Below, one piece after another: positions 52,047 through 61,786 of a stretch of DNA of 64,000 nt. The position numbers were made by a program, and so were the translations under genes. The DNA is taken from positions 1,426,001 through 1,490,000 of the forward strand of contig NZ_JAUTAG010000001.1 in the NCBI RefSeq assembly GCF_030818255.1, given 5' to 3'. The first letter of the stretch is position 1. Every line of letters starts with the position of its first letter. The notes under the pieces are model-generated. The model worked only from the letters and a program-made list of their open reading frames with translations, did not search any database and was not told the DNA's origin. Source of the DNA: Microbacterium sp. SORGH_AS_0969 (GTDB lineage Bacteria; Actinomycetota; Actinomycetes; Actinomycetales; Microbacteriaceae).

Positions 52047-53489
52047 TCAGAACGTCCGTCGCAGGAGTTCTCCCACCGCCTCCGCGCGCCCGCTGACGCC
52101 GAGCTTGGCGTAGATGGAGCGCACCTGGCTCTTCACGGTGTTGAGAGACACGCCCCGCTCGCGGGCGATGTCCGCCAGGTTCCGGTCCGACGAGAGCAGC
52201 ACCGCCAGCTCCCGCTCGGTCGGGGTGAAGCCGGTGACCTCCGCGGGGTTCAGCGAGGGTGCGGCGACCGAGGGCAGGAAGTCCCGGATGCCGGTGACGA
52301 CCGGTCCGAGCTCGGGTCGAGCGCTCACCACCTCGTCGAACAGGGCCAGCGTCTCGCCCAGGGGCAGCATGATGAACGGCGTGATCGAGCCCCCGGTCCG
52401 GGAGATCAGCAGCAGAGCCGCTTCCATGCTCTGCGCGGCGCGTCGCGCGGACCCGATACGCGCGAAAGCGATCGCGCGACGCAGCAGGGTGGGAGTCAGG
52501 GTGCGCAAGCAGTGGTCTGTCTCGTCGGCCACGCACGCCTCGGTCTCGGCGAGCAGTTCGCGGTCGCGCCCGAGGAGGAGGAGCGCCACCGAGCGCTGCA
52601 TCGGGAAGCAGATCCCGTGTCCGGGCGGAGTCCGTCCGGTGGAGAGAGTCGCCAGAGCCTCGGCGTACTCGCCTCGCGCGACGAGGATGTCGGACCCGAT
52701 GCACGTCAGGAGGTCGCGGATTATGCGGTGGCTGCGGTGCCGCCGCGAACCGTACGACAGCTGCCAGTTCGCAGCGAGAGCCCCCGAGTAATCGCGCTCG
52801 AAGAGACCCCGCACGACGTCGATGGCACGGGCGGAGTAGTCCCAGTACGGGTCGTCCGGCCGGACCTCGCGCAGGATCGTGGAGACCGCCGCGAGACGAT
52901 CCGACTGCATCCACGCCGCCGCCACGAGGGACTCCGCGAGCAGGACGAGGTAGTCGATCTCGTCGTCTGGCCAGGCGTTGTCGGCGAAGAGCGCTTGAGC
53001 GGCGGCCCTGTCGTTCTCGCTGCTCTCGTACTCGCCGTTGAGGGCATGGCCCAGGGCGAGAACGGCGTGGGCGCGGTATCGGACCGGGGCGGTGTCGGCG
53101 AAGAGCAGAGCCTCGGCGCCGTACTGTGCGCCGATCTGCGGCCAGCCGATGGCGCAGCAGTACTCGCCGGCGGCGGCGAGCAGATGCGCGCGCGCGTCGT
53201 CGGACAGGGTGGCTTCGCGGGTGAGACGGGTGTCGACGAAGTACCGATCGATGAGCGCGAGCCCCTCGGAGAGGGCGTCTCGCCGCGCCCGCGACACCAG
53301 GACGGCGGCGAGGGTCAGGGCCGCCGTGTCGGTCCAGACGCGAGGAAGCGGGGGCGGCGGTGCTTCGGCCAAGAGGGCGAGGTGGCGCTGTTCCGGAATC
53401 CCGTGCCCGGGGGCCAACCGGGCCGCGGTCGTGACGACCGCCGCGTGGAAGGCGGCCCGGGCGTCGATGGATCTCTGCGTGTTCGGCAT
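52047..53489 (-). CDS. LuxR-family transcriptional regulator with helical sensor region
   Basis: 480 aa from MPNTQRSIDARAAFHAAVV. The first 400 residues are helical and TPR-like (LADNAWPDDEIDYLVLLAES, EYAEALATLSTG), without a Walker motif, so this is not an ATP-binding LAL/MalT type. The C-terminus is a GerE/LuxR helix-turn-helix (FTPTERELAVLLSSDRNLAD, GVSLNTVKSQVRSIYAKLG). The signal and targets are unknown. The ATG is supported by GAGAGGGGC upstream; the open frame extends further but has no family resemblance. Confidence 0.8.
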   Translation of the reverse strand: MPNTQRSIDARAAFHAAVVTTAARLAPGHGIPEQRHLALLAEAPPPPLPRVWTDTAALTLAAVLVSRARRDALSEGLALIDRYFVDTRLTREATLSDDARAHLLAAAGEYCCAIGWPQIGAQYGAEALLFADTAPVRYRAHAVLALGHALNGEYESSENDRAAAQALFADNAWPDDEIDYLVLLAESLVAAAWMQSDRLAAVSTILREVRPDDPYWDYSARAIDVVRGLFERDYSGALAANWQLSYGSRRHRSHRIIRDLLTCIGSDILVARGEYAEALATLSTGRTPPGHGICFPMQRSVALLLLGRDRELLAETEACVADETDHCLRTLTPTLLRRAIAFARIGSARRAAQSMEAALLLISRTGGSITPFIMLPLGETLALFDEVVSARPELGPVVTGIRDFLPSVAAPSLNPAEVTGFTPTERELAVLLSSDRNLADIARERGVSLNTVKSQVRSIYAKLGVSGRAEAVGELLRRTF

Positions 53490-53893
53490 CGCGCCCCTCT
53501 CCCGACGGGAGTCGGAGAGGGCGCCCGGACCCTCCGATGGTGCGAGGCACATGACCCGTCGAGCCCCCAACATACGAAAGGCGCTCACCCAGATCTCACT
53601 CGTAGCCGGGGATATACCGCTCTCATTCACGTCCGGGGTCACCCGTATCGTCGAGCCGCTTCGCCCGCCTCGTTCGCCCGGGGCGGTGTGGGGACGTGCG
53701 TGCTCTCTCACCGGGGCCGGGTCGGGCCCGTTTCGGGCGACACGCCGGTGCATTCGAGGGGGAAATCCCTCAAAATCCCCGTAATTCCGCGGTTCGGTTG
53801 ATACTGTCGAGGCGGTCTCCCGACCACCGAGGAGAATTCCTCCTCGTCCGATGTAACGAGAGGCGACGACAACGTCGCCTGGAGGACAACCAC
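53490..53893. promoter_or_regulatory. 404-base intergenic region with HU promoter
   Basis: This gap separates the divergent LuxR-type and HU genes. An extended -10 TTGATACTGT (hexamer 53802-53807) lies 85 bases before the HU ATG. A TATACC near 53611 could serve the minus-strand gene. GC-rich inverted stretches occur near 53700-53745. I see no gene in it. Confidence 0.5.
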
Positions 53894-54181
53894 ATGGCTG
53901 ACAAGTCCATCACCAAGACCGAGCTCGTCGCGAGCATCGCCAGCGCGACCGGGCAGAGCCAGTCCGCCGTGTCGGGCGTGCTCGACTCCCTCTTCTCCAC
54001 CGTCTCCGAGGCGGTCGCCAAGGGCAGCAAGGTTTCGATCCCCGGCTGGATCGCCTTCGAGCAGGTCGCCACGTCCGCTCGCACGGGCCGCAACCCTCAG
54101 ACCGGTGAGGAGATCTCGATCCCCGCCGGCAAGCGCGTCAAGGTCACCGCGGGCTCGAAGCTCAAGGCTGCCGTCAAGTAA
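53894..54181 (+). CDS. HU-family nucleoid DNA-binding protein
   Basis: 95 aa. MADKSITKTELVASIASATG start, GKVSIPGW-type core (SKVSIPGWIAFEQVATSART) and the DNA-bending arm GRNPQTGEEISIPAGK. It lacks the long Lys/Ala-rich tail of mycobacterial HupB. It compacts and bends chromosomal DNA as a dimer. GGAGG lies 8 bases before the ATG, and a strong terminator follows. Confidence 0.93.
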   Translation: MADKSITKTELVASIASATGQSQSAVSGVLDSLFSTVSEAVAKGSKVSIPGWIAFEQVATSARTGRNPQTGEEISIPAGKRVKVTAGSKLKAAVK

Positions 54182-54198
54182 GACGTCGCCGCACCGCA

Positions 54199-54235
54199 CA
54201 GAGGGGGATGCCGAGAGGCATCCCCCTCTGTCTTC
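54199..54235 (+). terminator. Rho-independent-like terminator after HU gene
   Basis: AGAGGGGGATGCC (54200-54212) and GGCATCCCCCTCT (54217-54229) are perfect 13-bp arms around GAGA, followed by GTCTTCGT. It starts 19 bases after the stop. Confidence 0.85.
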
Positions 54236-54373
54236 GTCCGGCGCGGGTCCATTCGGCGCAAGAGCGTCCGGCGCGAGACCCTTCGGCCCGGAATCGTTCG
54301 ACATCGTCCTTCGTCGACGACGTGGCCCGCCGCTCCGCGTCTCCTCGTACGCGCGCCGACGTAGTCTGGACGG

Positions 54374-56368
54374 GTGAACGCCCGTGCCCTCCGTGTGGCG
54401 GGACCCGTCATCCTCGTCGCGGTCTCGCTGATCGCCGTCGTCGCGGGCCTCGCCTACGGCGGAGGCGCCGCCGCGCCCCTGCTGGCAGACCCCGGCCCGG
54501 TGGTGCGATGGGGACTGCCGCTCGCCACGCTCGTGGTCAACCTGTCGGCGGCGACGATGGTCGGCTCCCTGGTGCTCGCGCTGTTCGCCCTGAAGGCCGG
54601 GGAGCGCCCCTTCGAGCTCGCCCTCGACACGGCCTCGATCGGTGCCGCGATCTTCACCGTCGCCTCGGCCGCGACCGGCTACCTGACCTTCCTCAACATC
54701 ATCAACGCGAAGCCGACGCTCGACCCGCTCTTCGGGCAGCAGCTCGGCCGCTTCCTCGTCGAGAGCGAGATCGGCCCCGCGTGGCTCATCACCACGATCG
54801 CCGGTGCGGTGCTGACCGTGCTGACCTTCGCCGTGCGGTCCTGGGTTCCGACGATGATCGTCGCGATCCTCGCGCTGGCGTCGCTCGTCCCGATGGGCAC
54901 GCAGGGTCACGCCGGCACCGAGGCCAGCCACACGGCGGCCGTGACCTCGCTCGTGCTGCACATCATCGCCGCCGCCGTCTGGCTGGGCGGGCTGGTGCTG
55001 CTCGTCGTCGTGCGACCCGCCATGTCGCGGACGCAGCTGCAGACCACGCTGCTGCGGTACTCGTCGATCGCCCTCGCGGCTTTCGTGGTCGTGGCCGTCT
55101 CGGGCACGGTGCGCGCCTCGATCGGCTTGCTGGGCTGGGAGAACCTGTTCTCGCCTTACGGCATCCTGGTCCTCGTCAAGGTCGCGGCGCTGCTCGCGAT
55201 GGGCCTACTGGGGGCGTGGTACCGCCGCCGCCTGATCGCGCGCATGGCCGACGAGCAGGGCTCCCGGCGCTTCTGGGCGATCATCGTCGTCGAACTCGTC
55301 TTCATGGGGATCGCGAGCGGGGCGGCCGCCGCGCTCGCCCGCACCCCTCCACCGATCGCTCCGCCGCTGGTGGGCCAGACTCCCGCCGAGATCCTCACGG
55401 GCTCGCCGTTGCCGCCCGAGCTGACGATCGAACGCTGGTTCACCAGCTGGGACATCGACCTGCTCTGGGCCTTCGTCGTCGCTTTCGGACTGTTCTTCTA
55501 CCTCGCCGGCGTGTGGCGTCTGCGCCGCCGCGGCGACAGCTGGCCGATCTACCGGACGGTGCTGTGGTGCCTCGGCATGCTCGCGGTGTTCTGGATCACC
55601 TCGGGGCCGGTGAACGTATACCAGGACTACCTGTTCAGCATGCACATGATCGGGCACATGCTGCTGTCGATGGCGATCCCGCTCATGCTGGTGTCGGGGG
55701 CGCCGGTGACCCTCGCGGCCCGCGCGATCCGCAAGCGCGACGACGGCACTCGGGGCGGCCGCGAGTGGATCCTCTGGGCCGTGCACAACCCGGTCGCCAA
55801 GGTGCTCACGAACCCCTACGTCGCCGCCGGACTGTTCATCGGTTCGCTCTGGGCCTTCTACTACACCGATCTGTTCCGCTGGTCCCTCTACGACCACCTC
55901 GGGCACATCTGGATGGTCGCGCACTTCCTCATCACGGGCTACCTGTTCGTGCTGAGCCTCATCGGGATCGACCCGGTCCCGTACCGTCTGCCCTACCCGA
56001 TGCGGCTCCTCGTGCTCATCGCGATCATGGCCATGCACGCGTTCTTCGGCATCGCGATCATGATGAACTCCGGCTTGATGGTCGCCGAGTGGTTCGGGGC
56101 CATGGGGCGCACGTGGGGGCCGACACCCCTCGAGGACCAGTACGCCGGCGGTGGCGTGGCGTGGTCGGTCGGCGAGATCCCGACCCTGATCCTCGCGATC
56201 ACCGTCGCGATCCAGTGGAGTCGCAGCGACGAGCGCCAGCAACGTCGACGCGACCGCCACGTCGACCGCGTCGGCGACCTCGAGCTCGACGCCTACAACG
56301 AAGAGCTCGCGCGGCTCGCGGCGCGCGACGCCCGGGCGGCCGAGCGCGACGCCGCCCGTCGCAGCTGA
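54374..56368 (+). CDS. Fusion of CopD-type and CtaG (caa3 assembly)-type membrane domains
   Basis: 664 aa, GTG start, with well over a dozen membrane segments. Residues 1-310 resemble CopD copper-resistance proteins (HAGTEASHTAAVTSLVLHII, AVWLGGLVLLVVV). Residues 335-620 resemble the cytochrome-c-oxidase assembly factor CtaG (MHMIGHMLLSMAIPLMLVSG, AHFLITGYLF, MHAFFGIAIMMNSGLM). Conserved His residues in both halves fit copper handling for heme-copper oxidase assembly. Such fusions are usual in actinobacteria. The tail is charged and probably cytoplasmic. Confidence 0.85.
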   Translation: MNARALRVAGPVILVAVSLIAVVAGLAYGGGAAAPLLADPGPVVRWGLPLATLVVNLSAATMVGSLVLALFALKAGERPFELALDTASIGAAIFTVASAATGYLTFLNIINAKPTLDPLFGQQLGRFLVESEIGPAWLITTIAGAVLTVLTFAVRSWVPTMIVAILALASLVPMGTQGHAGTEASHTAAVTSLVLHIIAAAVWLGGLVLLVVVRPAMSRTQLQTTLLRYSSIALAAFVVVAVSGTVRASIGLLGWENLFSPYGILVLVKVAALLAMGLLGAWYRRRLIARMADEQGSRRFWAIIVVELVFMGIASGAAAALARTPPPIAPPLVGQTPAEILTGSPLPPELTIERWFTSWDIDLLWAFVVAFGLFFYLAGVWRLRRRGDSWPIYRTVLWCLGMLAVFWITSGPVNVYQDYLFSMHMIGHMLLSMAIPLMLVSGAPVTLAARAIRKRDDGTRGGREWILWAVHNPVAKVLTNPYVAAGLFIGSLWAFYYTDLFRWSLYDHLGHIWMVAHFLITGYLFVLSLIGIDPVPYRLPYPMRLLVLIAIMAMHAFFGIAIMMNSGLMVAEWFGAMGRTWGPTPLEDQYAGGGVAWSVGEIPTLILAITVAIQWSRSDERQQRRRDRHVDRVGDLELDAYNEELARLAARDARAAERDAARRS

Positions 56369-56400
56369 CGGACGCCCCCCTCACTCGCGGGCGGCGCCGT

Positions 56401-57483
56401 TCAGTCGGAGCTGCCGCTGACGAGGATGGATGCCGTGCCGTCGGGGAGCACCGTGATCTTGCCGTCGACGCTGAAGGGGACGTCCTCGTCGACGTTGCGG
56501 ATCGAGCCGTCGAAGATCGAGCGGATGTCGACGTCGATGTGCGCGACGGCCCCGGTGGACGGGATGCGCCAGCCCGCGCCGTCGGGGACGATCGTCACCT
56601 TCGGCTGCTGGGCGATCGACCACGAGGGCGCCCCCTCGATGCGATTGCGCACCGTGTAGCCGAAGGGGCACCCGGTCGGCTGCAGCACCTTCTGCTCGGC
56701 GCAGGTCGTGAGGAAGTTCTCGACGCGCTGCTGCACGACCGAGATGAACTCTTCGGTGGGTTCGGCCTGCACATCGACGGGAACACCCGTCAGGGGCGCG
56801 TCCGCCAGCACCGCGACACCCGGGGTCGCCGAGATCGCGGTATCGACCGCCACCGAGTACAGACCGGGCGAGAACACCAGGAGGGGGACGGCGGCCGAGG
56901 GATCGGCATCCGCTCCGTCGACCGAGACCTGCCGCTTGTCGACCTCGAAACCATTGACCTCGAATCGCATCGAGCCGCGGACCGAGAGATCGACGACGGC
57001 GAGGGGACTCGTCGCGAAGCGCCAGCGTGGCAGGAACCCGGTCTCGCCGTCGCTCTTCACCGCGAAGGTCGTGCGGCCCTCGTGGGTGCCCGCGCGATAG
57101 GTGACGCTCACCCGCGTGATGTCGCCGTCGACCGTCTCGTCGATGATCTCGGCGTCGGAGAGGGTGCCCAGGGCGTCGGGCCGGAGCAGCGCCTCGGAGG
57201 CCGTCGACGGGAGGCCAGCCGCCTCGAGCTCCGCGGCGTCGATCGCGACCCCGGGGACGGCGAGCGCTTCGGCGGCGCGACGGTCCTCGAGCAGCTCGAC
57301 GTAGTGCAGGACGAACGCGCGCGGACTGTAGAACTCGCGGTATACCGCCGCCGCGCCTGCGGCCAGCGCCGCGACGAGCAGGAGCCCGACGACGCCGAGG
57401 ATCGTCAGCTCGCGGGCGAGGTGGAGCGGGCGCGACAAGACAGCACCCGCGGGTGCTGCCGGGCCCCCGTCCGTTGCATGCAC
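56401..57483 (-). CDS. Membrane-anchored protein of unknown function
   Basis: 360 aa. One membrane segment at about residues 28-50 follows a short N-terminus, then a large exported region with repeated beta-rich segments (SVTYRAGTHEGRTTFAVKSD, VVDLSVRGSMRFEVNGFEVD, GVPVDVQAEPTEEF) and a two-Cys loop CAEQKVLQPTGCPFGY. It recalls zinc-ribbon/TcaA-like or lipoprotein-type envelope proteins, but no family is certain. It is convergent with the CopD-CtaG gene and 57 bases from the Lrp gene. Confidence 0.65.
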   Translation of the reverse strand: MHATDGGPAAPAGAVLSRPLHLARELTILGVVGLLLVAALAAGAAAVYREFYSPRAFVLHYVELLEDRRAAEALAVPGVAIDAAELEAAGLPSTASEALLRPDALGTLSDAEIIDETVDGDITRVSVTYRAGTHEGRTTFAVKSDGETGFLPRWRFATSPLAVVDLSVRGSMRFEVNGFEVDKRQVSVDGADADPSAAVPLLVFSPGLYSVAVDTAISATPGVAVLADAPLTGVPVDVQAEPTEEFISVVQQRVENFLTTCAEQKVLQPTGCPFGYTVRNRIEGAPSWSIAQQPKVTIVPDGAGWRIPSTGAVAHIDVDIRSIFDGSIRNVDEDVPFSVDGKITVLPDGTASILVSGSSD

Positions 57484-57539
57484 AGACTCAGTCTAGGAAA
57501 GCCACCTGCGCGACAGCAGCATGCGCCGACACGAGACGG

Positions 57540-58040
57540 TCAGGAGGGGACGTACTCGACGCCCGGTACGCCCCAGCCGTAGGCGAGCTTGGCCACCTCG
57601 AGCACGAAGAACGACTCGGTGGACACGACGCCGGGGATGGAGCCGATGCTGTTCTCGAGCACATCGGCGAAGTGGGCGACGTCGCGGCAGATCACCTCGA
57701 CGAGAACGTCGAAACGACCCGAGGTCGTGACGACATAACTCGTTTCGGGAAGCGCGGCGAGAGCGGCGCAGACCGCCCTCGCCGCACCGGGCTGCACCCG
57801 GACGCCCATCATCGCCATTCGGTCGAAGCCGATCGCGAGAGGATTGGCGATGCCGACGATCTGCAGGATGCCGTCGTCTTCCAGTCGCTTGGCGCGATAC
57901 CGGACCGACGAGACCGGGACCCCGAACTCCTGAGCCAGACTAGTGAACGGGCGTCGTCCGTCGGCCTGCAGCGCAGCGATGATCTTTCGATCGAGATCGT
58001 CGAGGTTCGCGGCGTCGTCCATTTGGCTCAGCGTATTCAT
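57540..58040 (-). CDS. Lrp/AsnC-family transcriptional regulator
   Basis: 166 aa. N-terminal helix-turn-helix (DLDRKIIAALQADGRRPFTS, FGVPVSSVRYRAKRLEDDGI) and a C-terminal RAM/AsnC effector domain (TSYVVTTSGRFDVLVEVICR). It lies 22 bases downstream of the aldehyde dehydrogenase on the same strand and probably senses the amine or amino acid the cluster degrades. An internal ATG at 58022 is an alternative start. Confidence 0.88.
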   Translation of the reverse strand: MNTLSQMDDAANLDDLDRKIIAALQADGRRPFTSLAQEFGVPVSSVRYRAKRLEDDGILQIVGIANPLAIGFDRMAMMGVRVQPGAARAVCAALAALPETSYVVTTSGRFDVLVEVICRDVAHFADVLENSIGSIPGVVSTESFFVLEVAKLAYGWGVPGVEYVPS

Positions 58041-58062
58041 CGCGGATCGTCGGCTCCAGTCG

Positions 58063-59538
58063 TCAGCGCAGGTCGAGGACGCCCGTGCGCAGATCGCTCA
58101 TGTCGATCAGGGTGTGACGGCCGCCGATGCGACCCCACCCCGTGCGCTTTCCGCCCACTCCTCCGAACGGCATGTTGATGTCCCAGAACCCATTGCTGTC
58201 GTTCACGATGACCTGGCCGGTTCGCAGGTTCTCGACGAAGTGGTACGCCGAACCGATGCTGCGGGTGAACACTGCGCCCTGCAGGCCCAGAACATCCTCG
58301 TTCGCGAGCCGCAGCAGCTCCTTATCACTGTCGGCGGACACGATGGGCAGCACCGGGCCGAACGTCTCAGCGGTGCTCAGCAGGCTGTCCGGGGCTACGC
58401 GGTCGACCACGGTGAACTCGTAGTACAGGTCGGTGGGGTAGCCGGAGGCCCGGTGCCCGCCCAGGAGGATGTCGAAACCGCGCTCACGCGCCTCGGTCAG
58501 ATGTGCATCGACCTTGGCGGCCGTCAGCTGGTTGTTCATCGGCCCCAAGGTCGTGGACAGGTCGAACGGGTTGCCCAGCACGGCCTCGGTTGCGGCCGCG
58601 CGCGCCGCGGCGGCGAACTCCTCGCGGATGGCACTGTGCACGAGAACGCGACCGGTGGCGCAGCACACCTGGCCGGCGTTGTAGTAGGCACCGCGCACGG
58701 CCGCGCGGGCCGCCGCCTCGACGTCGGCATCGGCGAGCACGATGACCGGACCGTTCCCGGATGCTTCGATGATCGCGCGCTTCAGACCCGCCGTGCGCAC
58801 GATCTTCTCCGCCGTCGCGGACGAGCCGATGAAACCGATCGCGTCGATCCCCGGGTGGGTGACGAGCTCGGCACCGAAAGCTCCCTCGCCCGGGAGGATC
58901 GACACGAGGCCGTCAGGCACGCCCGCTTCGCGCAGCACGTCCACTGTCGCCAGCAACGTGAGCGGGGTGTGGGTCGGCGGCTTGACGACGACCGCGTTGC
59001 CCGTGGCTAGACCCGGGGCGACGAACTCGGCGAACATCAGCACGGGGAAGTTCCACGGGATGACGATGCCCCAGGTGCCGACGGCGTCGTAGAACGTCCA
59101 CATCCTCTTGTTCACGTCGTTCGACGGAAGCGTCTCACCGTGCAAGCGGATCGCATCTTCCGAGTGCAGGTGGAACAGCTTCGCGGTCTCGTCGATGTCG
59201 GCGTATGACTCGGACAGAGGCTTGCCCTGCTCGAGGGTGAGCAGGCGCGAGAGCTCTTCACGACGTTCGCTGATGAGGTCGCCGACACGGTGGAGGATCT
59301 CGGCGCGCTGCCATACGCCGACGCGCCGCCATGATGCCTGAGCGTCGCGGGCGAGGCGCACCGCGCGGTCGAGATCCTCTTCGCCCGGCACGGCGACCGA
59401 GGCGATGGTCGCACCGGTGACGGGGCTGACGACCTCGGCTGTGCGGCCGGACACGGCGTCGACGTACTCGCCCCCGATGAACAGCTGGGTCTGGGGGATC
59501 TCGATGCCTTCGGCGCTGGAGTGGATGTCGTTGGTCAT
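58063..59538 (-). CDS. Aldehyde dehydrogenase, probably for an aminoaldehyde
   Basis: 491 aa. Catalytic Cys in YYNAGQVCCATGRV, catalytic Glu in AIIEASGNGPVIV (replacing the common LELGGK), and the cofactor loop GFIGSSATAEKIV. C-terminal GVGGKRTGWGRIGG. Together with the APC permease and the PuuB-like oxidase, oxidation of an aminobutyraldehyde-type intermediate is plausible. It lies 35 bases after the permease gene. Confidence 0.85.
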   Translation of the reverse strand: MTNDIHSSAEGIEIPQTQLFIGGEYVDAVSGRTAEVVSPVTGATIASVAVPGEEDLDRAVRLARDAQASWRRVGVWQRAEILHRVGDLISERREELSRLLTLEQGKPLSESYADIDETAKLFHLHSEDAIRLHGETLPSNDVNKRMWTFYDAVGTWGIVIPWNFPVLMFAEFVAPGLATGNAVVVKPPTHTPLTLLATVDVLREAGVPDGLVSILPGEGAFGAELVTHPGIDAIGFIGSSATAEKIVRTAGLKRAIIEASGNGPVIVLADADVEAAARAAVRGAYYNAGQVCCATGRVLVHSAIREEFAAAARAAATEAVLGNPFDLSTTLGPMNNQLTAAKVDAHLTEARERGFDILLGGHRASGYPTDLYYEFTVVDRVAPDSLLSTAETFGPVLPIVSADSDKELLRLANEDVLGLQGAVFTRSIGSAYHFVENLRTGQVIVNDSNGFWDINMPFGGVGGKRTGWGRIGGRHTLIDMSDLRTGVLDLR

Positions 59539-59573
59539 GGTCTTTCCGTTTCGAGTGAGGGAGGGGTCTGTGG

Positions 59574-60983
59574 TCAGCGGGTGGGGCGGCGGCGATCGGC
59601 GGCTTGGACGAAGAGCCAGATCACGACACCGAGCGCGAGGATCCCCAGCGCGATGCTCAGTTCGAGGATCCCGCCGTAACCGGTGATCGAGAAGCCGGTC
59701 GCTCCGACGACGAGGATCACCGCCAAGAGCACTGCCAGCACGATCGACAGCGGGACGAAGATCCGTGGCAGCCGGATCGGGCGGGTGGCATCCGGACGAT
59801 CCTTACGGAGCAGGGCGAAGCCCGCCACGGCCAGAACGTGGGTGAGGACGTATCCGAGGTTGCCGGTGACGATGATCGCGAGCGGCTGTTGCAGCACGAC
59901 CAGGAGCACGATGTTCAGCACGAGCATCACGTTGAGGGCGCGGATCGGGACTCCGCGGCTGGTGAGCTTGCCGACGGCGCGAACGGTCACGCCCTCTTTC
60001 CCCATGTTGAACAGCACGCGCGAGGAGTCGGCGACCGAGGTGAGCATCACCAGGACGAGCGAGGCGATCAGGCAGAGCACCATGATCTGCGCACCCGTCT
60101 CGGATCCGACCAGCTGGGCGAAGCTCTCGACGAAGAACGTCGACGGGTTATCGGCGATCGCTGCTTCTCCCGCGAAGCCGCCGAGCGTGATCGGCACGAC
60201 GATGAACACGCCCAGGCAGAACAAGGCGGCGGCGCGGATCGCGCGAGCGGTGTCCTTGACGGGGTCGCGGTACTCCGACGCGAACGTTGTGCAGACCTCG
60301 ACGCCGAGGGTTGTCCAGGCCATGACGTAGAGCCAGACGATGGCCGTGTGCAGGCCTTCCCAGCCCTGTATGCCCCAGGTCAACTCTTGGGGGTGCCAGC
60401 CGCCGCTGAGGAGAGGGAGGACGATGAAGACCACCAGCGGGATCATGAGGATGCCGGCGGTGATGTAGACGAACGTCATGGTCACCCGCACGCCGACGGC
60501 GTTGATGCCGTAGAGCACGAAGATGACGATGAGGCCGACGACGATGGGGAAGCTCAGGTGGATCGGTCCCCAGCTCCACGTCCATGTCTGGTCGGGGAAC
60601 CACTGCGATTGGATGAGCAGACCCGTCAGGGCACCGTAGGTGGCCAGGTTGGATCCCCACGGGAGCCAGTAGCCCACTCCGGCCACGGGAGCGAGCCATG
60701 GTGCGCGGCTCTTCCATGCTTCGGCCGCGAAGCCGGCGATTCCGCCCGAGGACTCGGGGAACATCGTCGACAGCTCGATGTAGATCCAGTTGACGCCGAG
60801 CGCGATGATCATCGAGATCGCCCAGAGCGCGGCGGCACCCCATCCGCCCAGCCCCGCGATCGAAGCGCCGAGGGTGGCGAAGAGCGCGGCGGGCATGGTC
60901 ATCGACATCGCGAACGCGTCGTACCACCGCAGTTTGCGCGGCAGCTTCTCCTCCGCGAGGGGCGGTTTCTCTTCGACGGACAT
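59574..60983 (-). CDS. APC-superfamily amino acid/amine permease
   Basis: 469 aa, about twelve membrane segments. It begins with a charged Lys/Glu-rich N-terminus (EEKPPLAEEKLPRKLRWYDA), then MSMTMPAALFATLGASIAGL, and has FPESSGGIAGFAAEAWKS in helix 3. It is an uptake system, probably for the amine or amino acid degraded by the neighbouring enzymes. It lies upstream of the aldehyde dehydrogenase and 37 bases downstream of the SMR pair, all on one strand. Confidence 0.85.
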   Translation of the reverse strand: MSVEEKPPLAEEKLPRKLRWYDAFAMSMTMPAALFATLGASIAGLGGWGAAALWAISMIIALGVNWIYIELSTMFPESSGGIAGFAAEAWKSRAPWLAPVAGVGYWLPWGSNLATYGALTGLLIQSQWFPDQTWTWSWGPIHLSFPIVVGLIVIFVLYGINAVGVRVTMTFVYITAGILMIPLVVFIVLPLLSGGWHPQELTWGIQGWEGLHTAIVWLYVMAWTTLGVEVCTTFASEYRDPVKDTARAIRAAALFCLGVFIVVPITLGGFAGEAAIADNPSTFFVESFAQLVGSETGAQIMVLCLIASLVLVMLTSVADSSRVLFNMGKEGVTVRAVGKLTSRGVPIRALNVMLVLNIVLLVVLQQPLAIIVTGNLGYVLTHVLAVAGFALLRKDRPDATRPIRLPRIFVPLSIVLAVLLAVILVVGATGFSITGYGGILELSIALGILALGVVIWLFVQAADRRRPTR

Positions 60984-61020
60984 GGCGGTTCTCCTTTGCG
61001 GGTTCGTGTGGTGCGGGAGG

Positions 61021-61347
61021 TCAGGGGTGGGCGGATCCGGTCTCGACCAAGAGGACGCCGCCGATGATGACGACGATTCCGACGGCGCTCATCACGGACA
61101 GGTGATCGCCGAAGAGAACGCGTCCGAGGACGGCGGTCGCGGCGACACCGATCGAGGCCCACGTGGCGTAGGCGACGGCGACCGGCATACCCAGAGCCAG
61201 GACGGCGCCGAGCAGCGTGAACGCCGTGATGTAGCCCAGGACGATCGAGGGGATCCAGCGGCGGCGGCGTCCTCCCTCGGACGCGCGTAGCGACAGTGTC
61301 GCCGTGACCTCGGCCGCGATCGCCAGGCTCAGCAGAACGATGCTCAC
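61021..61347 (-). CDS. SMR-family efflux protein, second of a pair
   Basis: 108 aa, GTG start overlapping the partner's stop. Four membrane segments. The family Glu lies in AIAAEVTATLSLRASEGG, with YATWASIGVAATAVLGRVLF and GIVVIIGGVLLVETG following. Two different adjacent SMR subunits usually form an antiparallel heterodimer exporting cations, guanidinium compounds or polyamines. Confidence 0.87.
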   Translation of the reverse strand: MSIVLLSLAIAAEVTATLSLRASEGGRRRRWIPSIVLGYITAFTLLGAVLALGMPVAVAYATWASIGVAATAVLGRVLFGDHLSVMSAVGIVVIIGGVLLVETGSAHP

Positions 61348-61721
61348 GCGCGGCCCTCCTTTCGCGCGCCGGCGGCGGATGTCGCCCGATGGCCGAGCTC
61401 GACGAGGAGGACGCCGACGATGATGACCGCGATGCCCCCGATGCCCACGACGCTGAGCTGCTCTCCGAAGACGACGGCACCGAGGACGGCCGTGGCGGCG
61501 ACCCCGATGGCCGACCAGATGCCATACGCCACTCCCACCGGCATCCGCCGATCGAGGACGACCGCCAGCAGGGCCAGCGAGCCGGCGTAGCCGGCGACGA
61601 CGAGGATCAGCCACGCCGGATGCGTCAGCCCTTCGGCGGCGCGCAACGACAGCGTGGCGGTCACCTCCAAGGCCACGGCGGCGAGCAGTGGCGGCCAGGG
61701 GCTCGCGGGGTGACGTTCCAT
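61344..61721 (-). CDS. SMR-family efflux protein, first of a pair
   Basis: 125 aa. Four membrane segments with the Glu in AAVALEVTATLSLRAAEGLT and YGIWSAIGVAATAVLGAVVF. The tail is longer and basic (RATSAAGARKEGRA). The ATG at 61721 gives the standard SMR N-terminus. It overlaps its partner by GTGA. Export of a toxic amine produced or taken up by this locus would fit. Confidence 0.87.
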   Translation of the reverse strand: MERHPASPWPPLLAAVALEVTATLSLRAAEGLTHPAWLILVVAGYAGSLALLAVVLDRRMPVGVAYGIWSAIGVAATAVLGAVVFGEQLSVVGIGGIAVIIVGVLLVELGHRATSAAGARKEGRA

Positions 61722-61786
61722 GTCGATCCTTACCGGCCGCCACGATGGCGACCGAATGAACAGCATTGTTCGCTCAGGATTGTGTA

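Noticed and set aside
53600..53760. Upstream extension of the LuxR gene to 53753
   Set aside because: The added residues are Arg/Pro-rich without family resemblance, and an ATG with a good ribosome-binding site exists at 53489.
57925..57937. GAACTCCTGAG inside the Lrp gene as a fifth copy of the 10687 repeat family
   Set aside because: It encodes conserved residues of the helix-turn-helix (SLAQEFG), has no inverted partner and lacks the AAA flank, so coincidence is likely.
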